Shown: positions 9,156 to 18,273 of the stretch, one piece after another | Layout: each line of letters starts with the position of its first letter | Position numbering within the stretch: the first letter of the stretch is position 1 | Source of the DNA: Haloplasma contractile SSD-17B | Lineage (GTDB): Bacteria; Bacillota_I; Bacilli_A; Haloplasmatales; Haloplasmataceae | Length of the DNA stretch: 64,000 nucleotides | Direction of reading: 5' to 3' | Assembly: GCF_000215935.2 (NCBI RefSeq) | Contig: NZ_AFNU02000008.1 | Coordinates: forward strand, 62,001 to 126,000 | Made by a program: the position numbers and the translations under genes | The notes under the pieces: generated by a model | Told to the model about the DNA's origin: nothing | Seen by the model: the letters and a program-made list of their open reading frames with translations, nothing else | The model's database searches: none

Positions 9156-11726
9156 TTGAAAAAGTTAGCTTTAACAAAAAAACATTATTTATTGATCATC
9201 AGTTTAGTTTTATTAACAGGCTTTTTACTAAGACCGTTCCTCTTTGGTATGAAAAATTCAGATACAATAAATAAAGACCTTATGGTATATGATGTGAATG
9301 GATTTATTGATGCTGAAGAGTTAAGCAATTCGAATAAACTTGTTTCAGAAAATTCAAACTTCGAACTATATTTTGACGAGACGACAACTCACCTATCCTT
9401 AAAGGATAAGACTACAGGACATATCTGGTATTCTAATCCTCAGACGGAAGATCAGTTTGATAACATCCTAAGAGAAACGAGATCGCTTCAAAAATCAACT
9501 ATGGTAATTAATTATCATAATAAATCAGGTGATGTTAGTTCGATCAATAATTACGATTTTAGTATTAATCACACGAATGGTATGAAAACATATGAAGTGA
9601 AATATATAGAAAATGGTGTTCAAGTATTATATAAAATAGGTGATCAGAATATTAACTATACCTATTTCCCTAAACGGTTATCTGTTAAGCGTATGGAGGA
9701 TTTATTTTTAACGAATGATGCGTTAACTGATCGAGAAAAAGATAAATTAACAACCTATTATGAACTTAATCCAATCGAAAATGTTTATGAAATTAAAGGT
9801 TATGAAAATATGACCGAAATCGTAATCACTAGATTATATGAGTTTATGTATGAGAAAAGTGGTTATACAACAGAAGATTTAAATAGAGATAACAAAGAAC
9901 ACAATATTGATTTAATAAGAGAAGAGCCATATTTTGAAGTAGCACTTCAATACCAATTAACAGATTCAGGCATAGAGACATCAATTATTGACCAATCAAT
10001 TGTTGAAAAATCGTTTGCCCCAATTGTTAACATTGATTTATTAGCTTATTTTGGTACTGCTAGTACGGATGACGAAGGATACATTTTAATACCAGATGGT
10101 TCAGGTGCTATTATGTATTTAAATAATAATAAAAATTATCAGAAGTCTTACTCAAAGCGTATCTATGGTACAGATTTATCAGAAATGAATACAGTGAAGC
10201 CAGAACCAGAGGAAAAAATTCTATTTCCAATGTTTGGACTTGTTAAAGAAAATATTGATTCTGGTATCATGACTATAATCGAAGAAGGGGCCTCAATGAC
10301 ATCAATTAATGCTGATGTTAGTGGTCGAAAAGATTCTTATAATAAAGTATATCCACGTGTTCATTATCGCGAATATCAAAATGTGGTCTTAGCTAGCGGT
10401 TTTCAGACATTTGATTTAGATATATGGACAAAAGAAAGAGCAAAAATTGATTTTACAGTTAGCTATAATGTACTGTCAAACGAGGATGCCAGTTATAGTG
10501 GGATGGCCAAACTCTATCAAAATTATTTAAAGGATCGTTATGACTTCAGACCAGTAGACGAAACTGACCAAACTGTTTTAAACGTTGAAGTACTCGGTGC
10601 GTTCGATAGAGAGAAATTTTTTCTTGGCGTTCCTTATACTAGCATGGATAGTTTGACAACGTTTGATGAAGCGAAGCAGATTGTAGAAGAACTAAACAAC
10701 GTGGGGATATCTAAAATCAATCTACTATATAACGGGTGGGCCAATGATGGACTTCATTCTAAAATCCCAACAGACCTTGATGTGGAACATGTATTAGGTG
10801 GAGAAGATGAATTTAATTCTTTAATCACATATACAAATCAAGAAGACATTGAGTTTTACCCATTAATCTCTATGATGAAAACGTATGATTATGACCAGAT
10901 GCTAGGGACAAGTCGATATACAACTCGCACAATAGATGGAAAAATCATGAAGATGCATCCATACAATTTAGCTACTAAAGTTATGGATGAAACAAAAACG
11001 CCACAGTATACAGTTGCTCCTGAGTATTATGAATACATTATGAAAAATTTACTTCAAGACTATAACTCTTATAATCTTGAAACTATAGGATTTAATCAAC
11101 TAGGAAATTCAATTGCAAGTAACTATCAAAAAGAAAATATAATCTATAGAGATCAATCATTACATTTTCAAACCAAGATATTAGATGAGTTAATATCGAC
11201 TGATGTTAAAAAAGTTATGATGAAATCACCGTATGAACAGATGTTACCATACACAAATTTAATATTAGACACACCACTTAATGCAACTATGTATCAAATA
11301 TTTGATGATAGTGTTCCGTTTTATCAAATGGTTTTATCAGGTTATGTTGACTATTCTGGTATCAGCGTAAATGAACATGGTGAAAAAGGGACTCAGTGGC
11401 ATGTGTTGAAAGCAATTGAAACAGGTGGAAATGTAAACTTTGTTTTCACATATAAAGATTCATCCGTTTTAATAGGTACCGAATATGAGCAGTATTATTA
11501 TACAAATTTTAGAAATTGGACCGATACTGCAGCCTCAATTGTAAATGAGTTAGATTCTATTGGGATACACGAAGGATCAATCGAAAACCATGAAATTTTA
11601 GAAAAAGGAATATATAAAGTGACCTATTCAAACGATTTAGAGATTATTGTTAATTATACAAACTTAGAATATGACTATAATGGTAACCAAGTTAACGCAT
11701 TTGATTACCAGATAGTATCGGGGTGA
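9156..11726 (+). CDS. DUF5696-type membrane-anchored protein
   Basis: The start is a TTG at 9156 supported by GGAGG at 9144-9148. The 856-residue product has one N-terminal membrane anchor (about residues 11-29) and a large extracellular part. An N-terminal beta-rich segment (60-350) includes DGSGAIMYLNNN. Residues 500-760 have the feel of a TIM-barrel glycoside-hydrolase-like fold (INLLYNGWANDG, YPLISMMKTYDYD, ETIGFNQLGN). I recognise the overall pattern as DUF5696, for which no enzymatic activity is established to my knowledge. Sited between two permease pairs of a saccharide importer, it may bind or trim glycans at the membrane surface. Confidence 0.65.
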   Translation: MKKLALTKKHYLLIISLVLLTGFLLRPFLFGMKNSDTINKDLMVYDVNGFIDAEELSNSNKLVSENSNFELYFDETTTHLSLKDKTTGHIWYSNPQTEDQFDNILRETRSLQKSTMVINYHNKSGDVSSINNYDFSINHTNGMKTYEVKYIENGVQVLYKIGDQNINYTYFPKRLSVKRMEDLFLTNDALTDREKDKLTTYYELNPIENVYEIKGYENMTEIVITRLYEFMYEKSGYTTEDLNRDNKEHNIDLIREEPYFEVALQYQLTDSGIETSIIDQSIVEKSFAPIVNIDLLAYFGTASTDDEGYILIPDGSGAIMYLNNNKNYQKSYSKRIYGTDLSEMNTVKPEPEEKILFPMFGLVKENIDSGIMTIIEEGASMTSINADVSGRKDSYNKVYPRVHYREYQNVVLASGFQTFDLDIWTKERAKIDFTVSYNVLSNEDASYSGMAKLYQNYLKDRYDFRPVDETDQTVLNVEVLGAFDREKFFLGVPYTSMDSLTTFDEAKQIVEELNNVGISKINLLYNGWANDGLHSKIPTDLDVEHVLGGEDEFNSLITYTNQEDIEFYPLISMMKTYDYDQMLGTSRYTTRTIDGKIMKMHPYNLATKVMDETKTPQYTVAPEYYEYIMKNLLQDYNSYNLETIGFNQLGNSIASNYQKENIIYRDQSLHFQTKILDELISTDVKKVMMKSPYEQMLPYTNLILDTPLNATMYQIFDDSVPFYQMVLSGYVDYSGISVNEHGEKGTQWHVLKAIETGGNVNFVFTYKDSSVLIGTEYEQYYYTNFRNWTDTAASIVNELDSIGIHEGSIENHEILEKGIYKVTYSNDLEIIVNYTNLEYDYNGNQVNAFDYQIVSG

Positions 11727-11730
11727 TAGG

Positions 11731-12681
11731 ATGGAAGTGAAAGAACTAAATCAAAATAAACATAAAGTGACGAATCAATCAAAAAAAGAGTCGATTAATA
11801 AGAAGAAAATGTCATATAAAAAACAAAAACAAGTTTGGGGATGGATCTTTGTCTCTCCATGGGTAATTGGATTTCTAGTTTTCTTTCTGTATCCTTTACT
11901 TCAATCGTTCTTGTTCAGTTTCTATAATGTAAAACCAACAAAAAATGGATTAGTAACAACATATGTTGGTTTGGATAAATATAAAGAAGCATTATTTGTA
12001 CATGAGAGTTTTTTGAGAACGTTAACAGAGTCATTATTAGAAGCACTCATTAATTTACCAATTTTACTTATTTTTAGTTTGCTAATCGCGGTTTTACTAA
12101 ACACAGAATTCAAAGGTAGAACGGTTGCAAGAGCACTCTTTTTTATACCCGTTATATTTAACTCAGCTGCTATTACCACAGCAATGGGTGGAGGAGAGGC
12201 ACTTAGAGAAGTAATGGAAACGGCTGGAATTGGAGTGCTATCCCGAGCATTTGATCTAGAATCGTTCCTAATTAATGCAAATATAAATGAAACATTTGTC
12301 ACATTTATTGCAGGAACTATAGAGAAAATTTATGTTATTATTACATTTTCAGGTGTGCAAATCTTAATCTTTTTAGCAGGACTTCAATCGGTACCAGGTC
12401 ATTTATACGAAGCAGCTAAAATAGAGGGAGCAACATCTTATGAAATGTTTTGGAAAATTACATTACCGATGGTGTCACCTTTATTATTAACAGCTAGTGT
12501 GTTCACAATTGTAGATTCATTCTTGAGATCACCTGTTACTGACTTGATGACAGAAGCATTTAATCTACAAAACTACGGATTAAATGCATCTATGTCCTGG
12601 TTATATTTTGCAACCAATATGATTTTGTTAGCAATCGTACTAGGAATTATCTCTAGAGGAGTGTTCTACTATGATGAATAA
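11731..12681 (+). CDS. Sugar ABC transporter permease, second pair, subunit A
   Basis: This 316-residue CUT1 permease has a long Lys-rich cytoplasmic N-terminus (residues 1-35) and about six helices. The EAA loop reads LYEAAKIEGATSYEMFWKIT followed by LPMV. It starts four bases after the DUF5696 stop and overlaps the next permease gene by 11 bases. The second permease pair differs clearly in sequence from the first, so it is not a recent duplication. The two pairs may use the two different binding proteins encoded upstream. Confidence 0.9.
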   Translation: MEVKELNQNKHKVTNQSKKESINKKKMSYKKQKQVWGWIFVSPWVIGFLVFFLYPLLQSFLFSFYNVKPTKNGLVTTYVGLDKYKEALFVHESFLRTLTESLLEALINLPILLIFSLLIAVLLNTEFKGRTVARALFFIPVIFNSAAITTAMGGGEALREVMETAGIGVLSRAFDLESFLINANINETFVTFIAGTIEKIYVIITFSGVQILIFLAGLQSVPGHLYEAAKIEGATSYEMFWKITLPMVSPLLLTASVFTIVDSFLRSPVTDLMTEAFNLQNYGLNASMSWLYFATNMILLAIVLGIISRGVFYYDE

Positions 12682-13801
12682 GTTAATAAAGAAACTACAA
12701 AATTATAAACTGTTTCATACAATCAAAAGATGGCATAACAATATATCAGAAAAAATGGCAAACGAAACAAAGATGGCCATACAGATTAAAAAAACACAAC
12801 ACGTATTCTTAGTCATTGCGAGATCGACTTTAATCATAGGGTTATGTTTTGTAATCCTTCTACCAATCATTCAACAAATTTCATTAGCAATTCGTGCACC
12901 TGAAGACATTAATAATCCACAGGTAGTTTGGGTGCCTGAGAATTTTACTCTAATGAACTTAAAGATAGCAGCTATTGTATTAGATTTTAAACGTGCACTT
13001 ATAAATAACTTGTTAGTGTCTACAATTATGACAGCATGTCAGATTTTATCTACTGCAGTTGTAGGATATGCTTTTGCAAAATTAAGGTTTAAAGGACACA
13101 ATATTTTATTTTTCTTTGTAATTGCAACGATTGTAATCCCGCCTCAAACAGTAGCTCTTACTCAGTTTTTATACTTCAAGAATTTTGATCTTATTACGAT
13201 TATACCAACACCAGGGGAATGGGATGGCTTTATGAACTATCTTTTAGGAGAGCGAATAGGAGTCATTGAATTAATTACGAATGAACCCATTAATCTCCTA
13301 GGAAAAGTTTTATCGCTTACGCTTATGTCAGCATTTGGAATGGGAATTAAATCTGGTCTTTTCATTTATATATTCAGACAGTTCTTTAGAGGAATTCCTG
13401 TAGAATTAGAAGAATCAGCTGAAATTGATGGTGCAGGTGTTATAAGAACATTCTTTAGTATAATGCTACCGAATGCAAAATCTGCTATGCTAACCGTTGG
13501 ACTATTTGCTTTTGTATGGCAATGGAATGATGTGTATTATACAAGTCTATTACAGTTAAGTAAACCAGACTTTCCGATGCTAACAATGCGTTTAGCAAAT
13601 GCGTCCGAAAATATTTATCAGGCATTATTCTACACAGGTGCATTAGAACTTGTTGGGGATGACGTTCAAAACAATCCATTATTCATAGCAATGATTTCAA
13701 ATACCGCAGCACTACTAATGATGCTACCGCTACTAATCGCTTATATATTTGTTCAGAAGTACTTTGTTGAAGGTATTGAACGTACAGGAATAGTAGGATA
13801 A
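12671..13801 (+). CDS. Carbohydrate ABC transporter permease, second pair, subunit B
   Basis: The 376-residue protein is longer than the usual 270-300 for this family. The extra length is an N-terminal basic extension of about 50 residues and an insertion around residues 170-215 between helices. The EAA motif reads IPVELEESAEIDGAGVIRTF. It overlaps the preceding gene by 11 bases, with GAGGAG at 12657-12662 as ribosome binding site, so the two subunits are probably translationally coupled. Confidence 0.9.
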   Translation: MMNKLIKKLQNYKLFHTIKRWHNNISEKMANETKMAIQIKKTQHVFLVIARSTLIIGLCFVILLPIIQQISLAIRAPEDINNPQVVWVPENFTLMNLKIAAIVLDFKRALINNLLVSTIMTACQILSTAVVGYAFAKLRFKGHNILFFFVIATIVIPPQTVALTQFLYFKNFDLITIIPTPGEWDGFMNYLLGERIGVIELITNEPINLLGKVLSLTLMSAFGMGIKSGLFIYIFRQFFRGIPVELEESAEIDGAGVIRTFFSIMLPNAKSAMLTVGLFAFVWQWNDVYYTSLLQLSKPDFPMLTMRLANASENIYQALFYTGALELVGDDVQNNPLFIAMISNTAALLMMLPLLIAYIFVQKYFVEGIERTGIVG

Positions 13802-13835
13802 TAATTTTTAATAAACTATTTAGGGAGTGATAATT

Positions 13836-14486
13836 TTGTTCAATTATGAGAAATTTGTTAACAGTAGATTTAGTGTGATTAGTGATTGGATCATAAAATT
13901 AGTAATTGTGAATGTATTAATTATTGTGATGTCACTCCCTGTTCTTACAATCCTTCCTGCTACTGTAGCAGGGTTAGGATTACTGAAGCGGTACAGGGAT
14001 GGCAAATCAGATTCTATATTTAAAGGTTATTTTATACAATTTACTAAAAATTTAAAGAAAACACTAATCCTTAATGTTCTTTTCTTACTTACTTTAGGAA
14101 TGATTGTTTATAATATTACTACTTATTATGTTAGTAACCAAGTGGATGCTTCTACTATTAATTCCATTGGACTATATGTAATGATTATATTCGCCTTATT
14201 TTACATCCTTACCTTGGTACATGTAGGACATGTCATTATTTATTACCCACATTTAAATGTATTGATGACCATTAAATTATCATTTGTAATTGCATTTAAA
14301 TATATATTATCTACTTTAATGATGTTAGGTGCGTGGATTCCTACAATTTTAATCATTATATTTTTACCTCCGTTGGTTTCATTTATAGCATTCTCATTAC
14401 CACTATTTATTTCGTTAATAGTAAGTAAGCCAATCTATACGTATTTAAAAACGTTAAACACAGAAGGTGACTCTAATGAAAGTTAA
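13836..14486 (+). CDS. DUF624 / YesL-family membrane protein
   Basis: A start at the TTG at 13836 is preferred because AGGGAG at 13822-13827 is then correctly spaced; a GTG at 13827 would overlap that site. The 216-residue product starts FNYEKFVNSRF and has about five helices, with the family-like segment SLPVLTILPATVAGLGLLKRY near residue 35. YesL-like proteins occur in many sugar ABC operons of Bacillota, but their role is unknown. It closes the transport half of the block and overlaps the start of namZ by 11 bases. Confidence 0.75.
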   Translation: MFNYEKFVNSRFSVISDWIIKLVIVNVLIIVMSLPVLTILPATVAGLGLLKRYRDGKSDSIFKGYFIQFTKNLKKTLILNVLFLLTLGMIVYNITTYYVSNQVDASTINSIGLYVMIIFALFYILTLVHVGHVIIYYPHLNVLMTIKLSFVIAFKYILSTLMMLGAWIPTILIIIFLPPLVSFIAFSLPLFISLIVSKPIYTYLKTLNTEGDSNES

Positions 14487-15618
14487 ATTAGGAATTGATC
14501 ACATTGATGACAATTTAAAGTTATTTGAAGGAAAAAGAGTGGGATTAATCACGAATCCTACAGGTGTTAACACTGAACTTGTCAGTACAATAGATATCTT
14601 GAAAAAAAAGACGAACTTAGTTGCTTTATTTTCACCGGAACATGGTGTTCGTGGAAATATACAGGCAGGAGAACGACTTGACACGTATCATGATGAAAAA
14701 ACGGACTGTATTGTATATAGTTTATATGGAAGTACAAAGAAACCAACAAAAGAAATGCTCGATTCTATTGACGTATTATGTATTGATATTCAAGATGTTG
14801 GTTCTAGAATGTATACCTACATTTATACAATGGCTTATGCAATGGAAGCAAGTAATGATTATGGAAAAGAATTTGTTGTATTCGACCGTCCAAATCCAAT
14901 CAATGGATTAGATGTCGAAGGCAACCTATTAGATATAAATTATAAATCATTTATCGGTCTTTATCCAATTTGTCAACGACACGGACTGACTATAGGTGAA
15001 CTGGCATACCTGTTTAATGATGAGTTTAAAATTAATTGCGCGTTAACCGTTATTAAGATGAGTGGATGGGAACGTGACATGATGTTTGACGAGACAGGTT
15101 TACATTGGATTTTTCCATCACCGAATATGCCAACAACTGATACTACACTCGTCTATAATGCAACCTGTGTATTTGAAGGAACGAATATTTCTGAGGGTAG
15201 AGGAACGACAAAACCATTTGAAATAGTAGGTGCTCCTTGGATTAACCCAGATGAACTCTCTGATCAATTAAATTCAATCAATCTTCCAGGCGTTCTATTT
15301 AGACCTCTATACTTTACGCCTACATTTTCAAAGCACAGTCAAACATTATGTGGAGGGGTTGAACTTCACATTACAAACTCCGCTTTATTCGACACGGTGA
15401 AAACAGGATGGACCATGCTATATGTTATTAAAAAACTAAATCCAACGCATTTTGAATTTAATAAACCGTATAAAGAGGGAATGCACCCTATGATTGATTT
15501 AAATAACGGTAATTCTTATTTAAGAGAAGAAACGTATTCTTTAAAAGAGCTATATAAAATTTTAGAACATGATGCTAAGAAATTTATAAAGGTTAAAGAA
15601 AACTACCATTTATACTAA
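14476..15618 (+). CDS. namZ: Exo-beta-N-acetylmuramidase NamZ (DUF1343, GH171)
   Basis: NamZ removes MurNAc from the non-reducing end of peptidoglycan glycan chains. The 380-residue product, counted from the ATG at 14476 (AGAAGG at 14462-14467), shows the family signatures GLITNPTGV, FSPEHGVRGNIQAGE, VFDRPNPING, GLTIGELAYLFNDE and EGTNISEGRGTTKPFE. The Glu of SPEHG is the residue I recall as the proposed catalytic one. The protein begins at MKVKLGIDHIDD with no signal peptide. Bacillus subtilis NamZ is secreted, so this one should act in the cytoplasm on imported saccharides. It directly precedes nagZ, its natural partner, which removes the alternating GlcNAc. Confidence 0.88.
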   Translation: MKVKLGIDHIDDNLKLFEGKRVGLITNPTGVNTELVSTIDILKKKTNLVALFSPEHGVRGNIQAGERLDTYHDEKTDCIVYSLYGSTKKPTKEMLDSIDVLCIDIQDVGSRMYTYIYTMAYAMEASNDYGKEFVVFDRPNPINGLDVEGNLLDINYKSFIGLYPICQRHGLTIGELAYLFNDEFKINCALTVIKMSGWERDMMFDETGLHWIFPSPNMPTTDTTLVYNATCVFEGTNISEGRGTTKPFEIVGAPWINPDELSDQLNSINLPGVLFRPLYFTPTFSKHSQTLCGGVELHITNSALFDTVKTGWTMLYVIKKLNPTHFEFNKPYKEGMHPMIDLNNGNSYLREETYSLKELYKILEHDAKKFIKVKENYHLY

Positions 15619-15633
15619 TACCGGAGGGAACGT

Positions 15634-17208
15634 ATGAAAACGATTAATGAGTTAACATTAGATGAAAAATTAGGTCAATTACTGATGGTTGGATTCCATG
15701 CAACCAATTTAGATGATCACATTATCGAAGCAATAAAAAAACACAAAATTGGAAACGTCATCTTGTTTGCTAGAAACATAAAAAGTGCCAAACAGTTATT
15801 TGAATTAAATAAAAAATTACAGCAATTAGCAAAAGAGGAATTAGATGTGCCATTATTCATTAGTGTCGACCAGGAAGGTGGAATGGTTACTAGAATTTTC
15901 AACGATGCAACCTTCTATCCTGGTAATATGACAGTAGGGGCAACTAACAATTCAAATTATACCTATCAAATTGGTCAAAAAATGGGACAGGAATTAAGAA
16001 CATTAGGAATAAACATGAACCTGGCACCAGATTTAGATGTTAATAATAATTTGAAAAATCCAGTAATCGGGGTTAGAAGTTACAGTGATGATCCTTTTAA
16101 AGTTGCGACATTTGGAAGTAACTTTATTGAAGGTTTACAAGAAGAAGGCGTAATAGCTACCGGTAAACATTTCCCGGGTCATGGCGATACAAGTGTTGAT
16201 TCACATTTAGATTTGACAACTGTTAAACATGATAAAGAAAGATTGCATGATGTTGAATTAGTACCATTTAAAAAAGCAATTTCTTCAGGAATAAAGGCTA
16301 TTATGAGTGCTCATGTTACCTTTCCTGCGTATGAACCTGATCAACTTCCTGCAACTTTATCGAAACGAGTACTTACTGGTTTATTAAGGGAAGAGTTGGG
16401 ATATGAAGGATTAATTGTAACGGATTGTATGCAAATGAAAGCAATTGACACGTATTATGGTACTGAGAAAGCATCTGTAATGGCGATTGAAGCAGGTGCC
16501 AATATGCTATGTATATCGCATTCTTTAGAAAAACAAGTTGGATCACTAGAGCAACTTAAACAAGCGGTAAAAGATGGACGTTTAAATGAACGCTATATTG
16601 ATCAATTAGTAGGCACAATATTGGCTTATAAAAAAGAAACGCTTGAACAAGTAGATCGTTTGACACAATCAAACTATATAGATATCAAAGATCAAATTAT
16701 TGTTGAAGAACATAAAAAATTTGCACAACGTGTAACGGATGAAGCTGTTACACAATATAAGGGAACTCCTTTTAAAGAAAGTGGACGTGTACTGTTTATT
16801 GGAACTGAACCATTTGCTACAACAATTGCAGATGATCAAGTGAAAAACAAATCAGTAATTGATGAAATAAACGAACAATTTCCTCATTGGCAAATAGAGA
16901 AGATGAGTGTAAGACCAGATGAAAATGAAATTAAAACATTATCAGAAAAAGCAAAGAACTATGATCAAGTTGTGATTACATCTTATAATGCAAATATCTT
17001 TGAAAGCCAAGCGAAACTGGTACAGGAAATCAGTGAACAACACGAAGAGGTTCATGTTATTGCAACAAGAAACCCATACGATGTATTATTCTTTAATGTT
17101 AAACATTATGTATGTCTTTATGAATATACACCAAATTCTATAAACTCTCTTGTTAAATATCTAAAGGGAGAACTAAACATAAAAGGGCAAATGCCTGTTA
17201 ACTTATAG
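15634..17208 (+). CDS. nagZ: Beta-N-acetylglucosaminidase NagZ (GH3)
   Basis: This 524-residue GH3 enzyme removes GlcNAc from the non-reducing end of muropeptide-derived saccharides. The NagZ-specific loop KHFPGHGDTSVDSH starts at residue 178, with the catalytic His/Asp pair inside it, and the nucleophile Asp lies in IVTDCMQM (about residue 264). A C-terminal domain of about 170 residues follows, as in two-domain Bacillus-type NagZ. There is no signal peptide, unlike secreted B. subtilis NagZ, so cytoplasmic action is expected. An AGGGAACG ribosome binding site lies ahead of the ATG, 15 bases after namZ. With NamZ it could degrade alternating GlcNAc-MurNAc chains to monosaccharides. Confidence 0.93.
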   Translation: MKTINELTLDEKLGQLLMVGFHATNLDDHIIEAIKKHKIGNVILFARNIKSAKQLFELNKKLQQLAKEELDVPLFISVDQEGGMVTRIFNDATFYPGNMTVGATNNSNYTYQIGQKMGQELRTLGINMNLAPDLDVNNNLKNPVIGVRSYSDDPFKVATFGSNFIEGLQEEGVIATGKHFPGHGDTSVDSHLDLTTVKHDKERLHDVELVPFKKAISSGIKAIMSAHVTFPAYEPDQLPATLSKRVLTGLLREELGYEGLIVTDCMQMKAIDTYYGTEKASVMAIEAGANMLCISHSLEKQVGSLEQLKQAVKDGRLNERYIDQLVGTILAYKKETLEQVDRLTQSNYIDIKDQIIVEEHKKFAQRVTDEAVTQYKGTPFKESGRVLFIGTEPFATTIADDQVKNKSVIDEINEQFPHWQIEKMSVRPDENEIKTLSEKAKNYDQVVITSYNANIFESQAKLVQEISEQHEEVHVIATRNPYDVLFFNVKHYVCLYEYTPNSINSLVKYLKGELNIKGQMPVNL

Positions 17209-17217
17209 GTGATAGTA

Positions 17218-18273
17218 ATGATTGGGATATCGGTTTATATAGGACTAGAAGAGTATCCACAAAAAGAAAATGAAGCATACATTCGGTTAGCACATCGATT
17301 AGGGATAAGACATATTTTTACCTCAGCACATATCCCTGAAATGCACGCATCGTATATAGACGAGTTAAAAGAAATTCTTACATTAACGACTGAATTAAAC
17401 ATGTATGTTTCGCTTGATCTGTCTAAAGAAGTTAGTAATCGGATTGATTTAAATAACTATAATGTTCACACCCTTAGACTCGATTATGGGTTTAGTAATG
17501 GAGAGATTGTAGAGTTATCAACATGTTCTACTTATAATATTGAATTAAATGCTAGTACGTTAAATGAACAAAGGCTAATTAGTCTTATAAAAATGGGACT
17601 GAATATAGAGCAGGTTAGTGTCTCTCATAACTATTATCCAAAACGGTATACAGGACTCGACTATAAAACATTTAATCAAAAAAATGAGTACTATAAACAA
17701 CATGGACTAACAATTAAAGCATTCATACCTTCACAATTCGGTAAAAGGGGTCCCATCTATGAGGGCTTACCTACAGTAGAACGTCATCGTAGTTTGAATT
17801 TAACCATCGCAATTCAAGAATTAGTTCAAGCAAACGTTGACCTGATCTACTTCGGTGATGCTTACGCAAGTGAACAAGAACTAATAGAAGCGATTAACTT
17901 AAGGACGGATGTAATTGCGTTTCAAGTTAAACTAGCTGATAAAATTTCAGACTTAGAATATTCAATAGTGAAGCAACGCCACGTTAATCGACTAGATGAG
18001 TCACAATACTTTAAACGATCAAGTCGATATCGATGTACTGACCAAACAATCGAACCGCACAATACAACCGAACGGAAACAGTATTCTGTAACGATTGATA
18101 ATAAACACTATAAACGATATCAAGGAGAATTACAGATAATAAAAAAAGACCTTGAAGCAGATCCAAAAGTGAATGTAGTTGGAACCTTGTTAAATTGTGA
18201 GTATTTACTTGACTGCCTAAAGCCCGGAATGCCATTTGAATTTAACATTGTAAAAAAGGATGATGATTTGTGA
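17218..18273 (+). CDS. mupG: 6-phospho-N-acetylmuramidase MupG-like (DUF871)
   Basis: The 351-residue product starts MIGISVYIGLEEY, the usual opening of DUF871 proteins, then a TIM-barrel-like N-terminal part and a small C-terminal domain (about 230-351). Staphylococcal MupG cleaves MurNAc-6-P-GlcNAc made by PTS import. No PTS is present here, so either the kinase encoded next phosphorylates the disaccharide first, or this paralog accepts another substrate. The ATG at 17218 is preferred over the GTG at 17209 because AGGTGA at 17207-17212 serves as its ribosome binding site. It overlaps the next gene by four bases. Confidence 0.82.
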   Translation: MIGISVYIGLEEYPQKENEAYIRLAHRLGIRHIFTSAHIPEMHASYIDELKEILTLTTELNMYVSLDLSKEVSNRIDLNNYNVHTLRLDYGFSNGEIVELSTCSTYNIELNASTLNEQRLISLIKMGLNIEQVSVSHNYYPKRYTGLDYKTFNQKNEYYKQHGLTIKAFIPSQFGKRGPIYEGLPTVERHRSLNLTIAIQELVQANVDLIYFGDAYASEQELIEAINLRTDVIAFQVKLADKISDLEYSIVKQRHVNRLDESQYFKRSSRYRCTDQTIEPHNTTERKQYSVTIDNKHYKRYQGELQIIKKDLEADPKVNVVGTLLNCEYLLDCLKPGMPFEFNIVKKDDDL

